From: Serratia sp. DD3
Lineage (GTDB): Bacteria; Pseudomonadota; Gammaproteobacteria; Enterobacterales; Enterobacteriaceae
Direction: 5' to 3'
Assembly (NCBI RefSeq): GCF_000496755.2
Contig: NZ_AYKS02000027.1
Location: 1-53,388 of the forward strand
DNA: 53,388 bases
Made by a program: the position numbers and the translations under genes
Notes under the pieces: model-generated
What the model was told of the DNA's origin: nothing
Database searches by the model: none
Seen by the model: only the letters and a program-made list of their open reading frames with translations
Part shown: piece by piece, positions 40,586 through 51,849 of the stretch
How positions within the stretch are numbered: position 1 is the first letter of the stretch
How the letters are laid out: the number at the start of each line of letters is the position of its first letter

Positions 40586-41493
40586 TTTTTGGCTCCCGAA
40601 TAATAAAATTTACTCTTAATTTCGTATACATTCTCTGCACAGACATCGAGGCAACGTCCGCAGGCAATACAGCTATCACTGGCCACTATGGGGGTGCCTT
40701 TTTTAAGTAATACTGGGTCACGCAGAATTTGTGGTTCTGGGCAGACGTGAAAGCAATCCATGCAACGATTACAGTTTTCCCGCCCTTCTGCGCTGATCTG
40801 TACCATGCCTTGACTGCCAATCACCCCATACAAGGCCCCCACGGGGCAAAGGTGACCACACCAGCCATGTTCAACCACCAGCAGGTCAAACAGAAACAGG
40901 GCTACAATCAGCCAGATACCAGCACCAAAGGCGGCGACTAACCCCTGCAGCCAGTTTAAAACGCCGCTACCGTCCCCATGAATAAGACCCCGCCCCATCA
41001 AAGCGACCGGATTCACCCACTCCCACAGCAGCGTGCCACTGATGGCACTCCCCGCCAGAATCAGCAATAAAATGCCATAGCGCAGACTGCGTGGTAGCGT
41101 AGCCGACTGGCGTAACCCCAACTTGCGTCGCAACCAACTCGCCAGATCAGTGACCGGGTTCAAGGGGCATACCCAACCACAAAACACCCGGTTACCAATC
41201 AAGCCATAAATCAGTACCACCAGCGCGCCGACCCAGGCCAACCAACTGGGCCAATGCCCTGCCAGCAAGCTTTCCAGCAGCATTAGCGGGTCGGTCAGCG
41301 GCAGCGTATCCAATAGCAGGCTGGCACTGTAGTTGCCGCGCAAAATCCAGACACCCCAAAGCGGACCAGATAAGAACATCAGCAAGATCGATAACTGGCT
41401 GCAACGCCGCAAGATCAGGAAACGATGGCTACGCCACCAACCATGGCGTAAACGCGCCTCACGCCCAGCTTGGGCGACAGGATTGGTCATCAT
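40582..41493 (-). CDS. napH: Membrane ferredoxin-type protein NapH
   Basis: Polytopic membrane protein of the NapH family (303 residues, about four membrane segments). It carries two CxxxCP motifs (CGWVCPLNP and CGHLCPVGA) and two [4Fe-4S] binding motifs at the C terminus ([12 protein letters not shown] and [11 protein letters not shown]). With NapG it forms a ubiquinol-oxidising route to NapA. Overlaps napG and napB by four bases each. Confidence 0.94.
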   Translation of the reverse strand: MMTNPVAQAGREARLRHGWWRSHRFLILRRCSQLSILLMFLSGPLWGVWILRGNYSASLLLDTLPLTDPLMLLESLLAGHWPSWLAWVGALVVLIYGLIGNRVFCGWVCPLNPVTDLASWLRRKLGLRQSATLPRSLRYGILLLILAGSAISGTLLWEWVNPVALMGRGLIHGDGSGVLNWLQGLVAAFGAGIWLIVALFLFDLLVVEHGWCGHLCPVGALYGVIGSQGMVQISAEGRENCNRCMDCFHVCPEPQILRDPVLLKKGTPIVASDSCIACGRCLDVCAENVYEIKSKFYYSGAKK

Positions 41494-42239
41494 CCACCTC
41501 CCATTCCGCCACGCACTGGCAACTTGAGCTCTTCCGGCACCAGTGAGTGCCCAGCTTGTTCTTTTTCCTGCCAGCCCCAGCGATAGTGTTCACCCAACTG
41601 CCCCCGCGCTAATGCCAACGGCAACACTTTAATCGCCGCCTGTTCCAGCACACAGGCCTGTTCACACTTGCCACAACCGGTACAAGCATCGCTATGGACA
41701 GTTGGCAGGAATTTGGCATGTTTGCCGGTACGTTCGTTATGCTGCAGTTCCAGCGTAATCGCCTGATCAATCTGCGGGCAGACACGGTAACAGACATCGC
41801 AACGCAGCCCCTGCCAGTTGAGGCAGCTCTCATGATCCAGCAACACCGCCAGCCCCATACGCGCATGGTTGATATCCGTCAGTTGTGAGTCCAGCGCGCC
41901 ACTGGGGCAAGCCAACACACAGTGGATCTCTTCACACATCTCGCATGGCGTGTCCCGCGCCACAAAATAAGGTGTGCCAGCCGCTTGAGTTGACAACAAC
42001 GTTGCCAACTTCAGGGTTTGATAAGGGCAAGCCTGCACACATTGGCCACAGCGAATACAGGCACTATCGAAAGCCGAGCCAGCCAAGGCCCCAGGGGGCC
42101 GTAAAAACAGCCCCTGTGCCTGAGACTGTCTTTGTTGCAACCCCAACAGCACACCGATTCCCACCAATCCGGCAGCACTACGCGCCGCATCTCGCAGAAA
42201 ACGCCTTCTGGCTGGTGCCTTATCCCGTTGCTGGTCCAT
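41490..42239 (-). CDS. napG: Periplasmic ferredoxin-type protein NapG
   Basis: Periplasmic protein with four [4Fe-4S] cluster motifs, electron-transfer partner of NapH. 249 residues. A twin-arginine signal ([18 protein letters not shown]) is followed by [35 protein letters not shown] and [11 protein letters not shown]. Lies nine bases behind napA. Confidence 0.94.
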   Translation of the reverse strand: MDQQRDKAPARRRFLRDAARSAAGLVGIGVLLGLQQRQSQAQGLFLRPPGALAGSAFDSACIRCGQCVQACPYQTLKLATLLSTQAAGTPYFVARDTPCEMCEEIHCVLACPSGALDSQLTDINHARMGLAVLLDHESCLNWQGLRCDVCYRVCPQIDQAITLELQHNERTGKHAKFLPTVHSDACTGCGKCEQACVLEQAAIKVLPLALARGQLGEHYRWGWQEKEQAGHSLVPEELKLPVRGGMGGG

Positions 42240-42248
42240 GGCGCCGCC

Positions 42249-44735
42249 TTATACCTTCTCCAACTTCACCGCACACTTCTTGTAGTCAGTCTCTTTTGAC
42301 AGCGGATCAGTAGCATCCAACGTCAGATTATTAACCAACTGCGCGGCATCAAAGAATGGCATAAACACCAGACCTTGCGGTGGACGGTTACGGCCACGGG
42401 TTTCAACAATACTCACCACATCACCACGGCGTGACGCCACTTTGACGCTGTCACCACGGCGTAGATTGCGATCTTTGGCATCTAATGGATGGATAAAGAC
42501 CACTGACTCAGGGAAAGCACGATGCAACTCCGGCACTCGGCGCGTCATGGAACCAGTATGCCAATGTTCCAACACCCGGCCAGTAGAGAGCCACAGGTCA
42601 TACTCTTTATCAGGACTCTCCGCTGCGGGTTCATAAGGCAGCGCAAAGATCACCGCTTTGCCATCCGGCTTACCATAGAAACGCACACTCTCACCGGCTT
42701 TCACATAAGGATCTTTCCCTTCGCGGTAACGCCACAGTGTTTCTTGGCCATCCACCACCGGCCAACGTAAACCTCGGGTCTGATGATACATATCAAAGGG
42801 GGCCAAATCGTGGCCGTGTCCGCGCCCAAAAAAGGCGTACTCCTCAAACAGCCCTTTCTGAATATAAAAGCCGAATTCACGCGACTCATCATTCAACTGT
42901 TCTGCCGGGATCTCTTCCAGCTTATATTTGTTGACTTCACCATTGGCGAACAGCACGTCATACAAAGTTTTGCCGCGATACTCTGGTTTCTGATTCAACA
43001 ATTCAGCAGGCCAAACCTCCTCGACCTCGAAACGTTTGGCAAACTCCACCAACTGCCACAAATCTGATTTAGCCTCGCCCGGTGCTTTCACCTGCTGGCG
43101 CCAAAACTGGGTACGGCGCTCCGCATTACCGTAAGCCCCCTCTTTCTCTACCCACATGGCGGTTGGCAGGATCAAGTCCGCCGCCAAAGCACTCACTGTG
43201 GGATAAGGGTCAGAGACGACGATAAAATTACGCGGATCACGCCAACCCGGCATACGGTCAGCATTGATATTCGGCCCCGCCTGCATATTGTTGTTACACA
43301 TCACCCAATAGGCATTCAGTTTGCCATCTTTCAGGGCGCGGTCTTGTGCCACCGCATGCAGGCCGACCTTCTCGGGTATCGTCCCGGCGGGTAATTGCCA
43401 CTGTTTTTCGGCAATCTGGCGGTGTTTTTCGTTGGTCACCACCATATCTGCTGGCAAGCGGTGGGCAAAAGTCCCCACTTCCCGCGCGGTACCACAAGCA
43501 GAGGGTTGCCCGGTAAGCGAGAACGGCCCACTCCCCGGTTTAGAGATCTTGCCAGTTAACAGGTGCAGGTTGTAACACAGGTTATTAGCCCAAACGCCAC
43601 GGGTATGCTGGTTAAAACCCATGGTCCAGTAAGAAACCACTTTCACATTGGGGTCGGCATACAGTTTGGCCAAGGCTTCCAACTGGTCTTTCGGCACACC
43701 ACTCATCTGCGCCGTTTTATCCAGGGTGTACTCCGCCACAAAGGCTTTGTACTCTTCAAAATTGATGGGATCAGAGGCATCACTACCCGGGTTTTTCGCT
43801 GCCTTTTCCAACGGATCATTTGGCCGCAAGCCGTAACCGATATCGGTGGCCCCTTTGCGGATATTGACGTGCTGTTTAAGGAATTCCTGATCGACGGCGT
43901 TATTTTGAATAATATAGTTAGCGATGTAGTTCAGGATCACCAGGTCAGTCTGGGGTTTGAACACCATGGCATTATCCGCCAGTTCAAAACTGCGGTGTTC
44001 AAAAGTAGAGAGGACCGAGACATTGACTTTATCGTTGCCCAAACGGCGGTTGGTGATGCGCGACCAGAGGATCGGGTGCATCTCCGCCATATTAGAGCCC
44101 CAAAGCACGAAGGCGTCAGCCTGCTCGATATCATCATAGCAGCCCATCGGCTCATCCATACCAAAGGTACGCATAAAGCCCACCACAGCAGAGGCCATGC
44201 AGTGACGTGCATTGGGATCAAGGTTATTGGTACGCAGGCCCGCCTTGAACAATTTGGCCGCTGCATAACCTTCCCATACGGTCCACTGACCAGAACCAAA
44301 CATACCTACCGCTTCTGGCCCCTTTTCCTTCATGGCACCTTTAAATTTCTCAGCCATAATATCAAAGGCTTGATCCCAGCTAATCGGGGTAAACTCGCCT
44401 TGTTTATCATATTGGCCGTCTCTCATCCGCAACAGTGGTTGCGTCAAACGGTCTTTGCCATACATGATTTTTGGCAGAAAATAACCTTTGATGCAGTTAA
44501 GGCCACGGTTGACGGGAGCATCCGGATCCCCCTGAGAAGCCACAATACGACCATTTTGTGTGCCCACCAGTACGCCACAACCCGTGCCGCAGAAACGGCA
44601 AGGTGCTTTGTCCCATTTTATTTCGTCACCACCACCAACCACAGCTTTGGCGACCGTTGGGATCGTCAGCCCGGCAGCCGCCGCGGCCGCTGCAGCAGCG
44701 TTAGCTTTCATGAAGTCTCGACGACTGAGTTTCAT
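42249..44735 (-). CDS. napA: Periplasmic nitrate reductase catalytic subunit NapA
   Basis: Molybdopterin enzyme reducing nitrate to nitrite in the periplasm. 828 residues, the E. coli length. Twin-arginine signal [19 protein letters not shown], then the [4Fe-4S] motif [13 protein letters not shown]...CIKG. The molybdenum-ligating cysteine is expected in [12 protein letters not shown] (about residue 181). The C-terminal [22 protein letters not shown] is typical of the family. Start overlaps the napD stop as ATGA. Confidence 0.97.
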   Translation of the reverse strand: MKLSRRDFMKANAAAAAAAAAGLTIPTVAKAVVGGGDEIKWDKAPCRFCGTGCGVLVGTQNGRIVASQGDPDAPVNRGLNCIKGYFLPKIMYGKDRLTQPLLRMRDGQYDKQGEFTPISWDQAFDIMAEKFKGAMKEKGPEAVGMFGSGQWTVWEGYAAAKLFKAGLRTNNLDPNARHCMASAVVGFMRTFGMDEPMGCYDDIEQADAFVLWGSNMAEMHPILWSRITNRRLGNDKVNVSVLSTFEHRSFELADNAMVFKPQTDLVILNYIANYIIQNNAVDQEFLKQHVNIRKGATDIGYGLRPNDPLEKAAKNPGSDASDPINFEEYKAFVAEYTLDKTAQMSGVPKDQLEALAKLYADPNVKVVSYWTMGFNQHTRGVWANNLCYNLHLLTGKISKPGSGPFSLTGQPSACGTAREVGTFAHRLPADMVVTNEKHRQIAEKQWQLPAGTIPEKVGLHAVAQDRALKDGKLNAYWVMCNNNMQAGPNINADRMPGWRDPRNFIVVSDPYPTVSALAADLILPTAMWVEKEGAYGNAERRTQFWRQQVKAPGEAKSDLWQLVEFAKRFEVEEVWPAELLNQKPEYRGKTLYDVLFANGEVNKYKLEEIPAEQLNDESREFGFYIQKGLFEEYAFFGRGHGHDLAPFDMYHQTRGLRWPVVDGQETLWRYREGKDPYVKAGESVRFYGKPDGKAVIFALPYEPAAESPDKEYDLWLSTGRVLEHWHTGSMTRRVPELHRAFPESVVFIHPLDAKDRNLRRGDSVKVASRRGDVVSIVETRGRNRPPQGLVFMPFFDAAQLVNNLTLDATDPLSKETDYKKCAVKLEKV

Positions 44736-44995
44736 GCTATTACCTCACCTTGCTCATCCTGCTGGTGATAAACCAGCGACACTGCCAGCACGCCATCCAA
44801 ATTGCGTACCGACTCAATATTTTCCAGCAATCTCTGGGAACATGCTGCTTGCATCACCACCACCAATTTCCCCTGCTGTTGATCTTGGGTGGGAATTTCT
44901 GTCTCCGGAATTGCCAGCAATGCCGGGATCAGTGACGGGAACTTTTCCGGCCGAGCCTGCACCATTAGCCCGCTGACATGCCACTCGTTATTCAT
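44732..44995 (-). CDS. napD: NapA signal-peptide chaperone NapD
   Basis: Cytosolic chaperone binding the Tat signal of NapA until cofactor insertion is complete. 87 residues from ATG 44995 ([19 protein letters not shown]), the E. coli length; the open frame begins three codons earlier. The end, [20 protein letters not shown], is almost identical to E. coli. Confidence 0.95.
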   Translation of the reverse strand: MNNEWHVSGLMVQARPEKFPSLIPALLAIPETEIPTQDQQQGKLVVVMQAACSQRLLENIESVRNLDGVLAVSLVYHQQDEQGEVIA

Positions 44996-45482
44996 TATTT
45001 TCACTCCGAATTATGGCGATTGCCGTAACAGGACAACCCGCGACACAGGCACCGCAACCGGTACATGCCTGCACATCAAGCCTGGGATGGGCAATCCCCC
45101 CTGGTTGGGGAACAAAGCGAATGGCCTGTACTTCACAATTATCCTGGCAACTGCGGCATTCAACCCCACGTAACGCCAGACAATGCGCTGCAATGGTTGC
45201 CACTTGTTGCCAAGGTAAATGCTGTGGTGGATAGAACAGTGGAACTTCACAAGCTTCTGCGCATTGCCGACAAAAAGTACATTCTGCACGCTGGAAATCA
45301 ATCTCGGGAAAACCGCCACTGCCTTTGATCAACACCCCAGTCTCACAGGCCTCAATACATGCCTGACAGCGGGTACAGCCAGCAACAAACAGTGAAGCTG
45401 CGCGCGACCACGGGGGACGGATCGCGTCAGCGTGATGATGCCATTGTCCGCTAAGCAATCTGCGCCGCGACAATTCGGCCAT
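44988..45482 (-). CDS. napF: Ferredoxin-type protein NapF
   Basis: Cytosolic iron-sulfur protein thought to assist NapA maturation. 164 residues from ATG 45482, chosen because GGGGA lies eight bases upstream and MAELSRRRLLSGQW aligns with the family; the longer frame needs a TTG start. Three [4Fe-4S] motifs: CTRCQACIEACE, CTFCRQCAEAC and CTGCGACVAGCP, plus CRSCQDNCE. First gene of the nap operon; overlaps napD. Confidence 0.93.
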   Translation of the reverse strand: MAELSRRRLLSGQWHHHADAIRPPWSRAASLFVAGCTRCQACIEACETGVLIKGSGGFPEIDFQRAECTFCRQCAEACEVPLFYPPQHLPWQQVATIAAHCLALRGVECRSCQDNCEVQAIRFVPQPGGIAHPRLDVQACTGCGACVAGCPVTAIAIIRSENNE

Positions 45483-45586
45483 AAAGTCATTCCCCAATCA
45501 GTTGAAAACACACCTACGTGCCTACATGCAAATAATCGTTATTGCGTTTTATTATTTTTATCTCCCACCAGAGGATGGGCATGGGT

Positions 45587-45659
45587 AACATAGGCGCAAG
45601 ACAAGGGGTAGATAATCCCTCTTTAGGGGTAAATCCTGGGGTTGATTGCGCTAGATCAA
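45587..45659 (-). promoter_or_regulatory. Predicted napF promoter with NarP/NarL and FNR sites
   Basis: In the 347-base napF-narQ gap, TCCCTCT-TT-AGGGGTA (45616-45631) is a 7-2-7 NarL/NarP site with one perfect and one 6/7 half. TTGCG-CTAG-ATCAA (45646-45659) has one perfect FNR half-site. TATGTT on the minus strand (45592-45587) could be the -10; a transcription start near 45580 would put the NarP site at about -43.5, near the -44.5 known for E. coli napF. A further heptamer AGGGGTA lies at 45604-45610. Confidence 0.55.
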
Positions 45660-45829
45660 TCTCTGGCCCAGCACAAAGCGACTTTGCTGATATGAATCTG
45701 TTAAATCGTTATTTATTTTTTTATATAGCGCTTGGCTGTTGGTGAAAATCCAACGCTCATTGGGTAAAAGAGCGCTTGGCCATGACCCTAGGCCCGGTTT
45801 ACTCAAATTGGTGAAAAAAGGAGAGGAAC

Positions 45830-47512
45830 TTGCTGGTAAAACGTTCGGTAACGGCAACACTCGCCAAGATGCTGGTGAGCATCGTGATTCTCTCAGTGCT
45901 AGCGACTGGCCTGGCGTTGATCACTGTCGCTGGCAGCCTGCGGGATGCTGAAGCGATGAATATCGCTGGCTCTTTACGGATGCAGAGCTACCGCCTGGCT
46001 TATGAACTCACCAACGGTTCCGAGCGACTTGGTGAACATCTGTTGCAGTACCAACAGTCTCTGCAAGCCCCGGCGCTACGCAATCTTGAGCGGTTTTATG
46101 TTCCTGGCGATGTCCGGCAGAAATACCTGGCGTTACGTCAATCCTGGCAGGATCTGGAAAAACAGGTCCTGATGGGGCCCGCAGGAAACTATCAGTCTAA
46201 CGTCGCCAGTTATGTCAATCAGATAGACCATTTTGTTCTGGCATTGCAGCGCTATTCTGAACGGAAATTGACCATCGTGGCCGCCATCAGCGTGATGGGC
46301 TATATCGTGGTAATTGGGTTGGTACTATTTTGCATCCGTTTTATGCGCCGGCAAGTAGTGACCCCCCTTAAACATCTGGTGGATGCCAGCCTGAGTATGC
46401 AGCAGCGTAACTTTAATCATCCACCCCTGGAAGTTTCTCTGCCGAACGAGTTAGGCGTGTTGTCACAAACCTTCACCACCATGTCCGGCGAATTAGCCAA
46501 ACTGTATCAATCATTAGAACAAAAAGTACGGGAAAAAACCGAGCGTTTACAACAAGCCAACCGCACACTGGAAGTGCTTTACAACTGTTCCCAGGCACTT
46601 AACGCCGAACAGCTCGATCAGCGCGCATTTGAGAATCTGTTGAATATTGTACGGTTAAGTGAGCAATTACAATGTATCCAACTCAATGTGCAAGACAGCC
46701 TCACTCAATGGCAGGTTGCTAGTGGTGAGCCACAGCCCACTCTCCCCTGGCATTCATTAATGATTATGCAAGACCATAAACCGCTGGGGAGCCTGAGTTG
46801 GCAATATCATCACCAAGCCCCCCACCCGCAGTTGATGCAAAGTGTGACCAATATGCTCAGCCGCGGGGTCTATTTTAACCGGGCACAAAAGCAACATATG
46901 CAATTTCTGCTGATGGAAGAACGCGCCACCATTGCCCGTGAACTACATGATTCGCTGGCACAAGCACTCACCTTTCTGCGCATCCAACTGACATTGCTCA
47001 AACGCACACTGGCGGGGAGTTCTTCACAATCAAACGAGATTATTGATGATTTTGATCGTGCCCTGGCAGATGCTTATCAGCAACTGCGCGAATTGCTCGC
47101 GACCTTCCGCCTGAGTATTCAGGATGCCGATCTCAATGCCGCGCTCCAGCAGGTATTGGAGCCATTACGCCTTCTAACCAGCACGCAGATTCAGTTACAC
47201 TGTCTGCTTGCCTCACAGGCGTTAAATGCCCAGCAACAGGTCCATGCCTTGCAGATTGTGCGTGAAGCCGTGCTTAATGCGATCAAGCACGCCAATGCGC
47301 AAGAAATTGTGATCCGTTGTGAGCTGACACTGGAAGGCAATAACCAGATCATCATCTGCGATGACGGTTCCGGTATAGGCAGCCTGGATGAACCGGAAGG
47401 CCATTACGGACTCACCATTATGAGCGAGCGCGCGGCGCGCCTGGGCGGCACATTAGCTATCCGACGCGGCAAGCTGGGGGGCACGGAGGTTTGCCTGACT
47501 TTCCCGCCATAA
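45830..47512 (+). CDS. narQ: Nitrate/nitrite sensor histidine kinase NarQ
   Basis: Membrane sensor kinase responding to periplasmic nitrate and nitrite. 560 residues. The start is TTG 45830: it follows AAAGGAGAGGAAC, and LLVKRSVTATLAKML aligns with the E. coli N terminus (MIVKR). First membrane helix at about 15-35, the ligand-binding P box GSLRDAEAMNIAGSLRMQSY at about 36-55, second membrane helix at about 145-170, HAMP, then the histidine in MEERATIARELHDSLAQAL and the ATPase motifs REAVLNAIKHANA, DDGSGIG and GHYGLTIM. Divergent from napF and followed by narP. Confidence 0.95.
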   Translation: MLVKRSVTATLAKMLVSIVILSVLATGLALITVAGSLRDAEAMNIAGSLRMQSYRLAYELTNGSERLGEHLLQYQQSLQAPALRNLERFYVPGDVRQKYLALRQSWQDLEKQVLMGPAGNYQSNVASYVNQIDHFVLALQRYSERKLTIVAAISVMGYIVVIGLVLFCIRFMRRQVVTPLKHLVDASLSMQQRNFNHPPLEVSLPNELGVLSQTFTTMSGELAKLYQSLEQKVREKTERLQQANRTLEVLYNCSQALNAEQLDQRAFENLLNIVRLSEQLQCIQLNVQDSLTQWQVASGEPQPTLPWHSLMIMQDHKPLGSLSWQYHHQAPHPQLMQSVTNMLSRGVYFNRAQKQHMQFLLMEERATIARELHDSLAQALTFLRIQLTLLKRTLAGSSSQSNEIIDDFDRALADAYQQLRELLATFRLSIQDADLNAALQQVLEPLRLLTSTQIQLHCLLASQALNAQQQVHALQIVREAVLNAIKHANAQEIVIRCELTLEGNNQIIICDDGSGIGSLDEPEGHYGLTIMSERAARLGGTLAIRRGKLGGTEVCLTFPP

Positions 47513-47626
47513 GGGAAACGCCCCCTGATTAGCCGGTGGATTGTCGTTGATGACGATGCTTTTAAAGGGCCAGATGTGTGTTATCTGGTACCATGCGGTA
47601 ATGTTACTCGCTACTGGAGCTATCCC

Positions 47627-48259
47627 ATGATAATAAAAAATTACAGAGTAATGATCGTTGATGATCACCCCTTGATGCGACGTGGTATTAAACAATTACT
47701 CGGGCTGGACCCCGCTTTCAATGTGGTGGGCGAAGCCAGCAGTGGTAATGAAGCCATCGCCTTGGCGGCACAATTAACACCGGATGTCATCGTCTTGGAT
47801 CTCAATATGAAGGGGCTTTCCGGGCTCGATACCCTGAAAGCATTACGTCATGACGGTGTTGATGCGCGGATCATCGTCCTCACGGTTTCCGATTCACGCA
47901 GCGATGTCTACGCGCTAATCGATGCTGGCGCTGACGGCTATCTACTGAAAGACAGCGAGCCGGAACAACTGCTGGCTGATATTCGCGAAGCTGCCGCAGG
48001 CAAGAATGTGATCAGTGCCGCCGTGGCAGATTATCTTGCCTCACGTCGTGAGCAGCATGATCCCTTTGCAGACTTGACCGAGCGTGAACTGGATGTCCTG
48101 CAGGAAGTGGCCCAAGGGATGTCCAATAAGCAAGTGGCGGCACAGTTGCATATTTCCGAAGAGACGGTGAAAGTTCATATACGTAATATGTTGCGTAAAC
48201 TCAATGTCCGTTCGCGCGTGGCGGCCACCGTTCTGTACTTGAGTTCTAAAGGCCAATAA
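47627..48259 (+). CDS. narP: Nitrate/nitrite response regulator NarP
   Basis: LuxR/FixJ-type response regulator activated by NarQ. From ATG 47627 (MIIKNYRVMIVDDHPLMRRG) 210 residues. The phosphorylated aspartate lies in VIVLDLNMKGLSGLDTL; TVSDSRSDVYALIDAGADGY and the HTH LTERELDVLQEVAQGMSNKQ match NarP rather than NarL. GGAG lies ten bases before the start. In E. coli narP is unlinked to narQ; here they are consecutive. Confidence 0.93.
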   Translation: MIIKNYRVMIVDDHPLMRRGIKQLLGLDPAFNVVGEASSGNEAIALAAQLTPDVIVLDLNMKGLSGLDTLKALRHDGVDARIIVLTVSDSRSDVYALIDAGADGYLLKDSEPEQLLADIREAAAGKNVISAAVADYLASRREQHDPFADLTERELDVLQEVAQGMSNKQVAAQLHISEETVKVHIRNMLRKLNVRSRVAATVLYLSSKGQ

Positions 48260-48465
48260 CCAGCGTGGAATCCCTGGCTCGGCGTTAACACGCTGAAGAA
48301 AAAACTCAGGGATAAGGGGCTAGTGGGCGTAAACAGAGTTTGGATAACATCAAGTTTATTTACATGATCTCCATTTTTTCTCCACGCTTTCCCGCCTTAT
48401 GCCGAGTAAAGTGCACTACTTGAAATGATAATATCTCTTATTAGGTATGACGAGGTTGATGCTGG

Positions 48466-51400
48466 ATGGCTAATTTTTTTATCGATCGCCCGATTTTTGC
48501 CTGGGTCCTGGCGATTATTCTTTGCCTGACTGGCACCTTGGCGATTTTTTCTTCACCCGTCGAGCAATACCCGAACCTCGCCCCCCCCAACGTGCGTATT
48601 AGTGCGAACTATCCCGGGGCTTCAGCACAAACCCTGGAAAATACCGTCACCCAGATCATTGAGCAAAGCATGACTGGCCTCGACAATATGATGTATATGT
48701 CGTCGCAAAGTACCAATACTGGCCAAGCCTCGGTAACGCTAACCTTTGAAGCAGGCACCGACCCCAATCAAGCCATGCAGCAGGTACAAAACCAGTTGCA
48801 ATCAGCCATCAAGCGGCTGCCACAAGCCGTGCAGCAACAAGGCGTGACGGTGTCCAAATCCGGCGATACCACGCTAATGATGGTGGCCTTTGTCTCTAAT
48901 GATGGGAGTATGGATAAACAGGATATTGCCGATTATATCGTTTCAAATCTGCAAGACCCCCTTAGTCGTATCAGCGGTGTAGGCAGTATAGATATTTATG
49001 GTTCGCAATATGCCATGCGAATCTGGCTCGACCCCACTAAACTCACCGGTTATCAGCTCACCACTCAGGATGTGATTAACGCCATCACCGCCCAGAACGC
49101 TCAAGTCGCCGTCGGTCAATTAGGTGGGTCACCTTCAGTTGATAAACAGGCGTTGAATGCCACTATCAACGCCCAATCGCAATTACAAACACCGGAACAG
49201 TTCCGCCAAATCACACTGCGTGTCAACCAGGATGGTTCACTGGTCACCTTGGGAAATGTAGCAACGGTTGAAATGGGGAGTGAGAATTACAACTTCCAGA
49301 GCCGCTATAACGGCCTGCAAGCCGCCGGGGTGAACATAAAACTGGCGTCAGGTGCCAATGAATTGGAAACCGACCAATTAGTAAAAGCCAAAATTAGTGA
49401 ACTTTCACACTACTTTCCTGCTGGGTTGGAAGCCAAGGTCGCCTATGAGACCACGCCATTTGTCCAGGCTTCAATCAGAGATGTGGTAAAAACCCTGTTC
49501 GAGGCCGTGCTGCTGGTGTTTCTGGTGATGTACCTGTTTTTGCAGAACTTCCGCGCGACGCTGATTCCGACCATCGCCGTCCCGGTGGTGCTATTGGGTA
49601 CGTTCACTATCCTTTCCGCCTTCGGATACAGTATTAACACCCTGACCATGTTTGCCATGGTGTTGGCGATTGGTCTGCTGGTAGATGATGCGATTGTGGT
49701 GGTAGAGAACGTTGAACGGGTGATGAGTGAAGAAGGCCTCTCGCCACGCGATGCTACCCGCAAATCCATGGGGCAGATCCAGGGGGCATTAGTCGGTATT
49801 GCTCTGGTGCTTTCTGCCGTTTTTGTCCCCATGGCCTTCTTTAGTGGTACCACCGGTGCTATCTATCGTCAGTTCTCAATCACTATCGTTTCTGCCATGG
49901 TGCTTTCCGTCCTAGTGGCGATGATCCTCACCCCGGCATTATGTGCCACGATCCTTAAGCCAATAGCCAAAGGGCAGCATCATGAAAAGCGCGGTTTCTT
50001 TGGCTGGTTTAACCGCATGTTCAACCGCAATAGTGCACGCTATGAGCGAGGCGTCAGCAGAGTCCTGCACCACAGCGCCCGTTATATGGTGATTTATTTG
50101 CTGCTATTGGGGGGCATGGCGCTACTGTTTATCAAACTGCCCACCTCATTTCTACCGCAGGAAGACCGCGGTGTGTTTACGGTTCAAATACAACTGCCAG
50201 CAGGTTCTACCCTGCAACAAACCACCAAGGTGGTAGAAAAAGTTGAAGAATACTTTCTGACCAAGGAGAAACAAGATGTGTTGTCGGTATTCGCGACTAT
50301 CGGTTCCGGGCCCGGAGGCAACGGCCAGAACGTTGCCCGGATGTTTATCCGCCTGAAAGATTGGTCGTTGCGTAGTTCGGGTGCCAATAGCTCGTTCGAT
50401 ATTATTGAGCGTGCCACCCAGGCTTTTAAACAGATCAACGAAGCTCGCGTCATTGCCAGTAGCCCACCGGCCATTACCGGGTTAGGTAACGCTGCCGGTT
50501 TTGCTATGCAACTGGAAGACCACGCAGGTCAAGGTCATGGCAAACTGATGGCGGCACGTGATCAATTGCTGCAGTTGACAGGGCAGAACCCGCTGTTATC
50601 ACGGGTGCGCCACAACGGCCTTGATGATACCCCGCAGTTAAAAATTGATATCGACCAACGTAAGGCACAAGCACTGGGTGTTTCCATCAGCGAGATTAAC
50701 AGTACGCTGTCCACCGCCTGGGGGTCGACCTATGTTAACGATTTTGTTGACCGTGGTCGGGTCAAGAAGGTTTATGTCCAATCCGCCGCGCCGTTTCGTA
50801 TGCTGCCGGAGGATATCAACAAGTGGTACGTGCGCAACAACAGTGGCGGAATGGTCCCCTTCTCTGCCTTTGCCACTACCCATTGGGAATATGGCTCACC
50901 ACGGCTAGAGCGTTACAATGGCAGCTCTTCGGTGGAGATTGTTGGTGAGGCAGCTTCCGGGGTCAGTACCGGTACCGCAATGGACGAGATGACAAAACTG
51001 GTCAATCAGTTGCCGAGAGGTTTCGGGTTGGAATGGACGGCCATGTCGTACCAGGAACGCTTGTCAGGCTCCCAAGCCCCGGCGCTATATGCAATCTCAC
51101 TCTTGGTGGTATTCCTGTGCTTGGCAGCCTTGTATGAAAGCTGGTCAATTCCATTCTCGGTGATGCTGGTGGTGCCATTGGGCGTTATTGGCGCCGTAAC
51201 AGCAACCTGGCTACGCGGGCTGGAAAATGATGTTTATTTCCAGGTGGGTTTATTGACGATCATCGGTTTGTCCGCCAAAAACGCCATTCTGATCGTTGAA
51301 TTCGCCAATGAGCTGCATCAGAAAGGAAAGGGGCTGGTGGAAGCCACACTGGAGGCTTCACGTATGCGTTTGCGCCCTATCCTCATGACCTCTCTGGCCT

Positions 51401-51624
51401 TTATCTTCGGCGTACTGCCCATGACCATCAGTTCTGGAGCCGGCTCTGGCAGCCAACATGCGGTAGGCACTGGCGTGATGGGGGGGATGATTTCCGCCAC
51501 GGTTCTGGCGATATTTTTCGTACCGCTGTTCTTTGTGCTGGTACGCCGCCGTTTCCCTGGCAAACAGAGGCTTGCGGGGCCAAGTGATAAGAAAGCGTCA
51601 TCAGTGGAAGCACGTGACCACTAA
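48466..51624 (+). CDS. acrD: RND multidrug efflux permease AcrD
   Basis: Inner-membrane proton-driven efflux pump subunit of the HAE1 RND family, expected to work with AcrA and TolC. AcrD exports aminoglycosides and other polar compounds in E. coli. 1052 residues with 12 membrane segments. The proton-relay aspartates are in [18 protein letters not shown] and the lysine in [14 protein letters not shown]. Position between narQP and ypfM supports AcrD over AcrB. No adaptor gene is adjacent. The 206 bases upstream show no recognisable operator. Confidence 0.93.
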   Translation: MANFFIDRPIFAWVLAIILCLTGTLAIFSSPVEQYPNLAPPNVRISANYPGASAQTLENTVTQIIEQSMTGLDNMMYMSSQSTNTGQASVTLTFEAGTDPNQAMQQVQNQLQSAIKRLPQAVQQQGVTVSKSGDTTLMMVAFVSNDGSMDKQDIADYIVSNLQDPLSRISGVGSIDIYGSQYAMRIWLDPTKLTGYQLTTQDVINAITAQNAQVAVGQLGGSPSVDKQALNATINAQSQLQTPEQFRQITLRVNQDGSLVTLGNVATVEMGSENYNFQSRYNGLQAAGVNIKLASGANELETDQLVKAKISELSHYFPAGLEAKVAYETTPFVQASIRDVVKTLFEAVLLVFLVMYLFLQNFRATLIPTIAVPVVLLGTFTILSAFGYSINTLTMFAMVLAIGLLVDDAIVVVENVERVMSEEGLSPRDATRKSMGQIQGALVGIALVLSAVFVPMAFFSGTTGAIYRQFSITIVSAMVLSVLVAMILTPALCATILKPIAKGQHHEKRGFFGWFNRMFNRNSARYERGVSRVLHHSARYMVIYLLLLGGMALLFIKLPTSFLPQEDRGVFTVQIQLPAGSTLQQTTKVVEKVEEYFLTKEKQDVLSVFATIGSGPGGNGQNVARMFIRLKDWSLRSSGANSSFDIIERATQAFKQINEARVIASSPPAITGLGNAAGFAMQLEDHAGQGHGKLMAARDQLLQLTGQNPLLSRVRHNGLDDTPQLKIDIDQRKAQALGVSISEINSTLSTAWGSTYVNDFVDRGRVKKVYVQSAAPFRMLPEDINKWYVRNNSGGMVPFSAFATTHWEYGSPRLERYNGSSSVEIVGEAASGVSTGTAMDEMTKLVNQLPRGFGLEWTAMSYQERLSGSQAPALYAISLLVVFLCLAALYESWSIPFSVMLVVPLGVIGAVTATWLRGLENDVYFQVGLLTIIGLSAKNAILIVEFANELHQKGKGLVEATLEASRMRLRPILMTSLAFIFGVLPMTISSGAGSGSQHAVGTGVMGGMISATVLAIFFVPLFFVLVRRRFPGKQRLAGPSDKKASSVEARDH

Positions 51625-51789
51625 CAGGATTACTAGAATGGATACAGTCACTTATTGACCTAAAAAGAAAAGGCAGCACCGGTGTTCTGATACTGCCTGA
51701 TTACCTTGTTGCTTTACTGCAATGGTAATTTTTTACCCACGGTGTTTTAACAAAAAAAACAATCGTTCTTTGGATACTCCAGCAAGATA

Positions 51790-51849
51790 TTACTTAGCTA
51801 ACATCTCGTCGATGAAGTCTTTCCAGTTTTTTAACTCACGATCTACCAT
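51790..51849 (-). CDS. ypfM: Small protein YpfM
   Basis: A 19-codon gene: MVDRELKNWKDFIDEMLAK. It closely resembles the 19-residue E. coli YpfM (MIERELGNWKDFIEVMLRK), which also lies next to acrD. GAGGATGTGAAG precedes the start. It is a single amphipathic, charged helix; function unknown. Length and synteny make chance similarity unlikely. Confidence 0.88.
   Translation of the reverse strand: MVDRELKNWKDFIDEMLAK

Noticed and set aside
43563..44768. A 401-codon plus-strand open frame opposite napA
   Set aside because: It is the antisense shadow of a well-supported napA and has no recognisable family.
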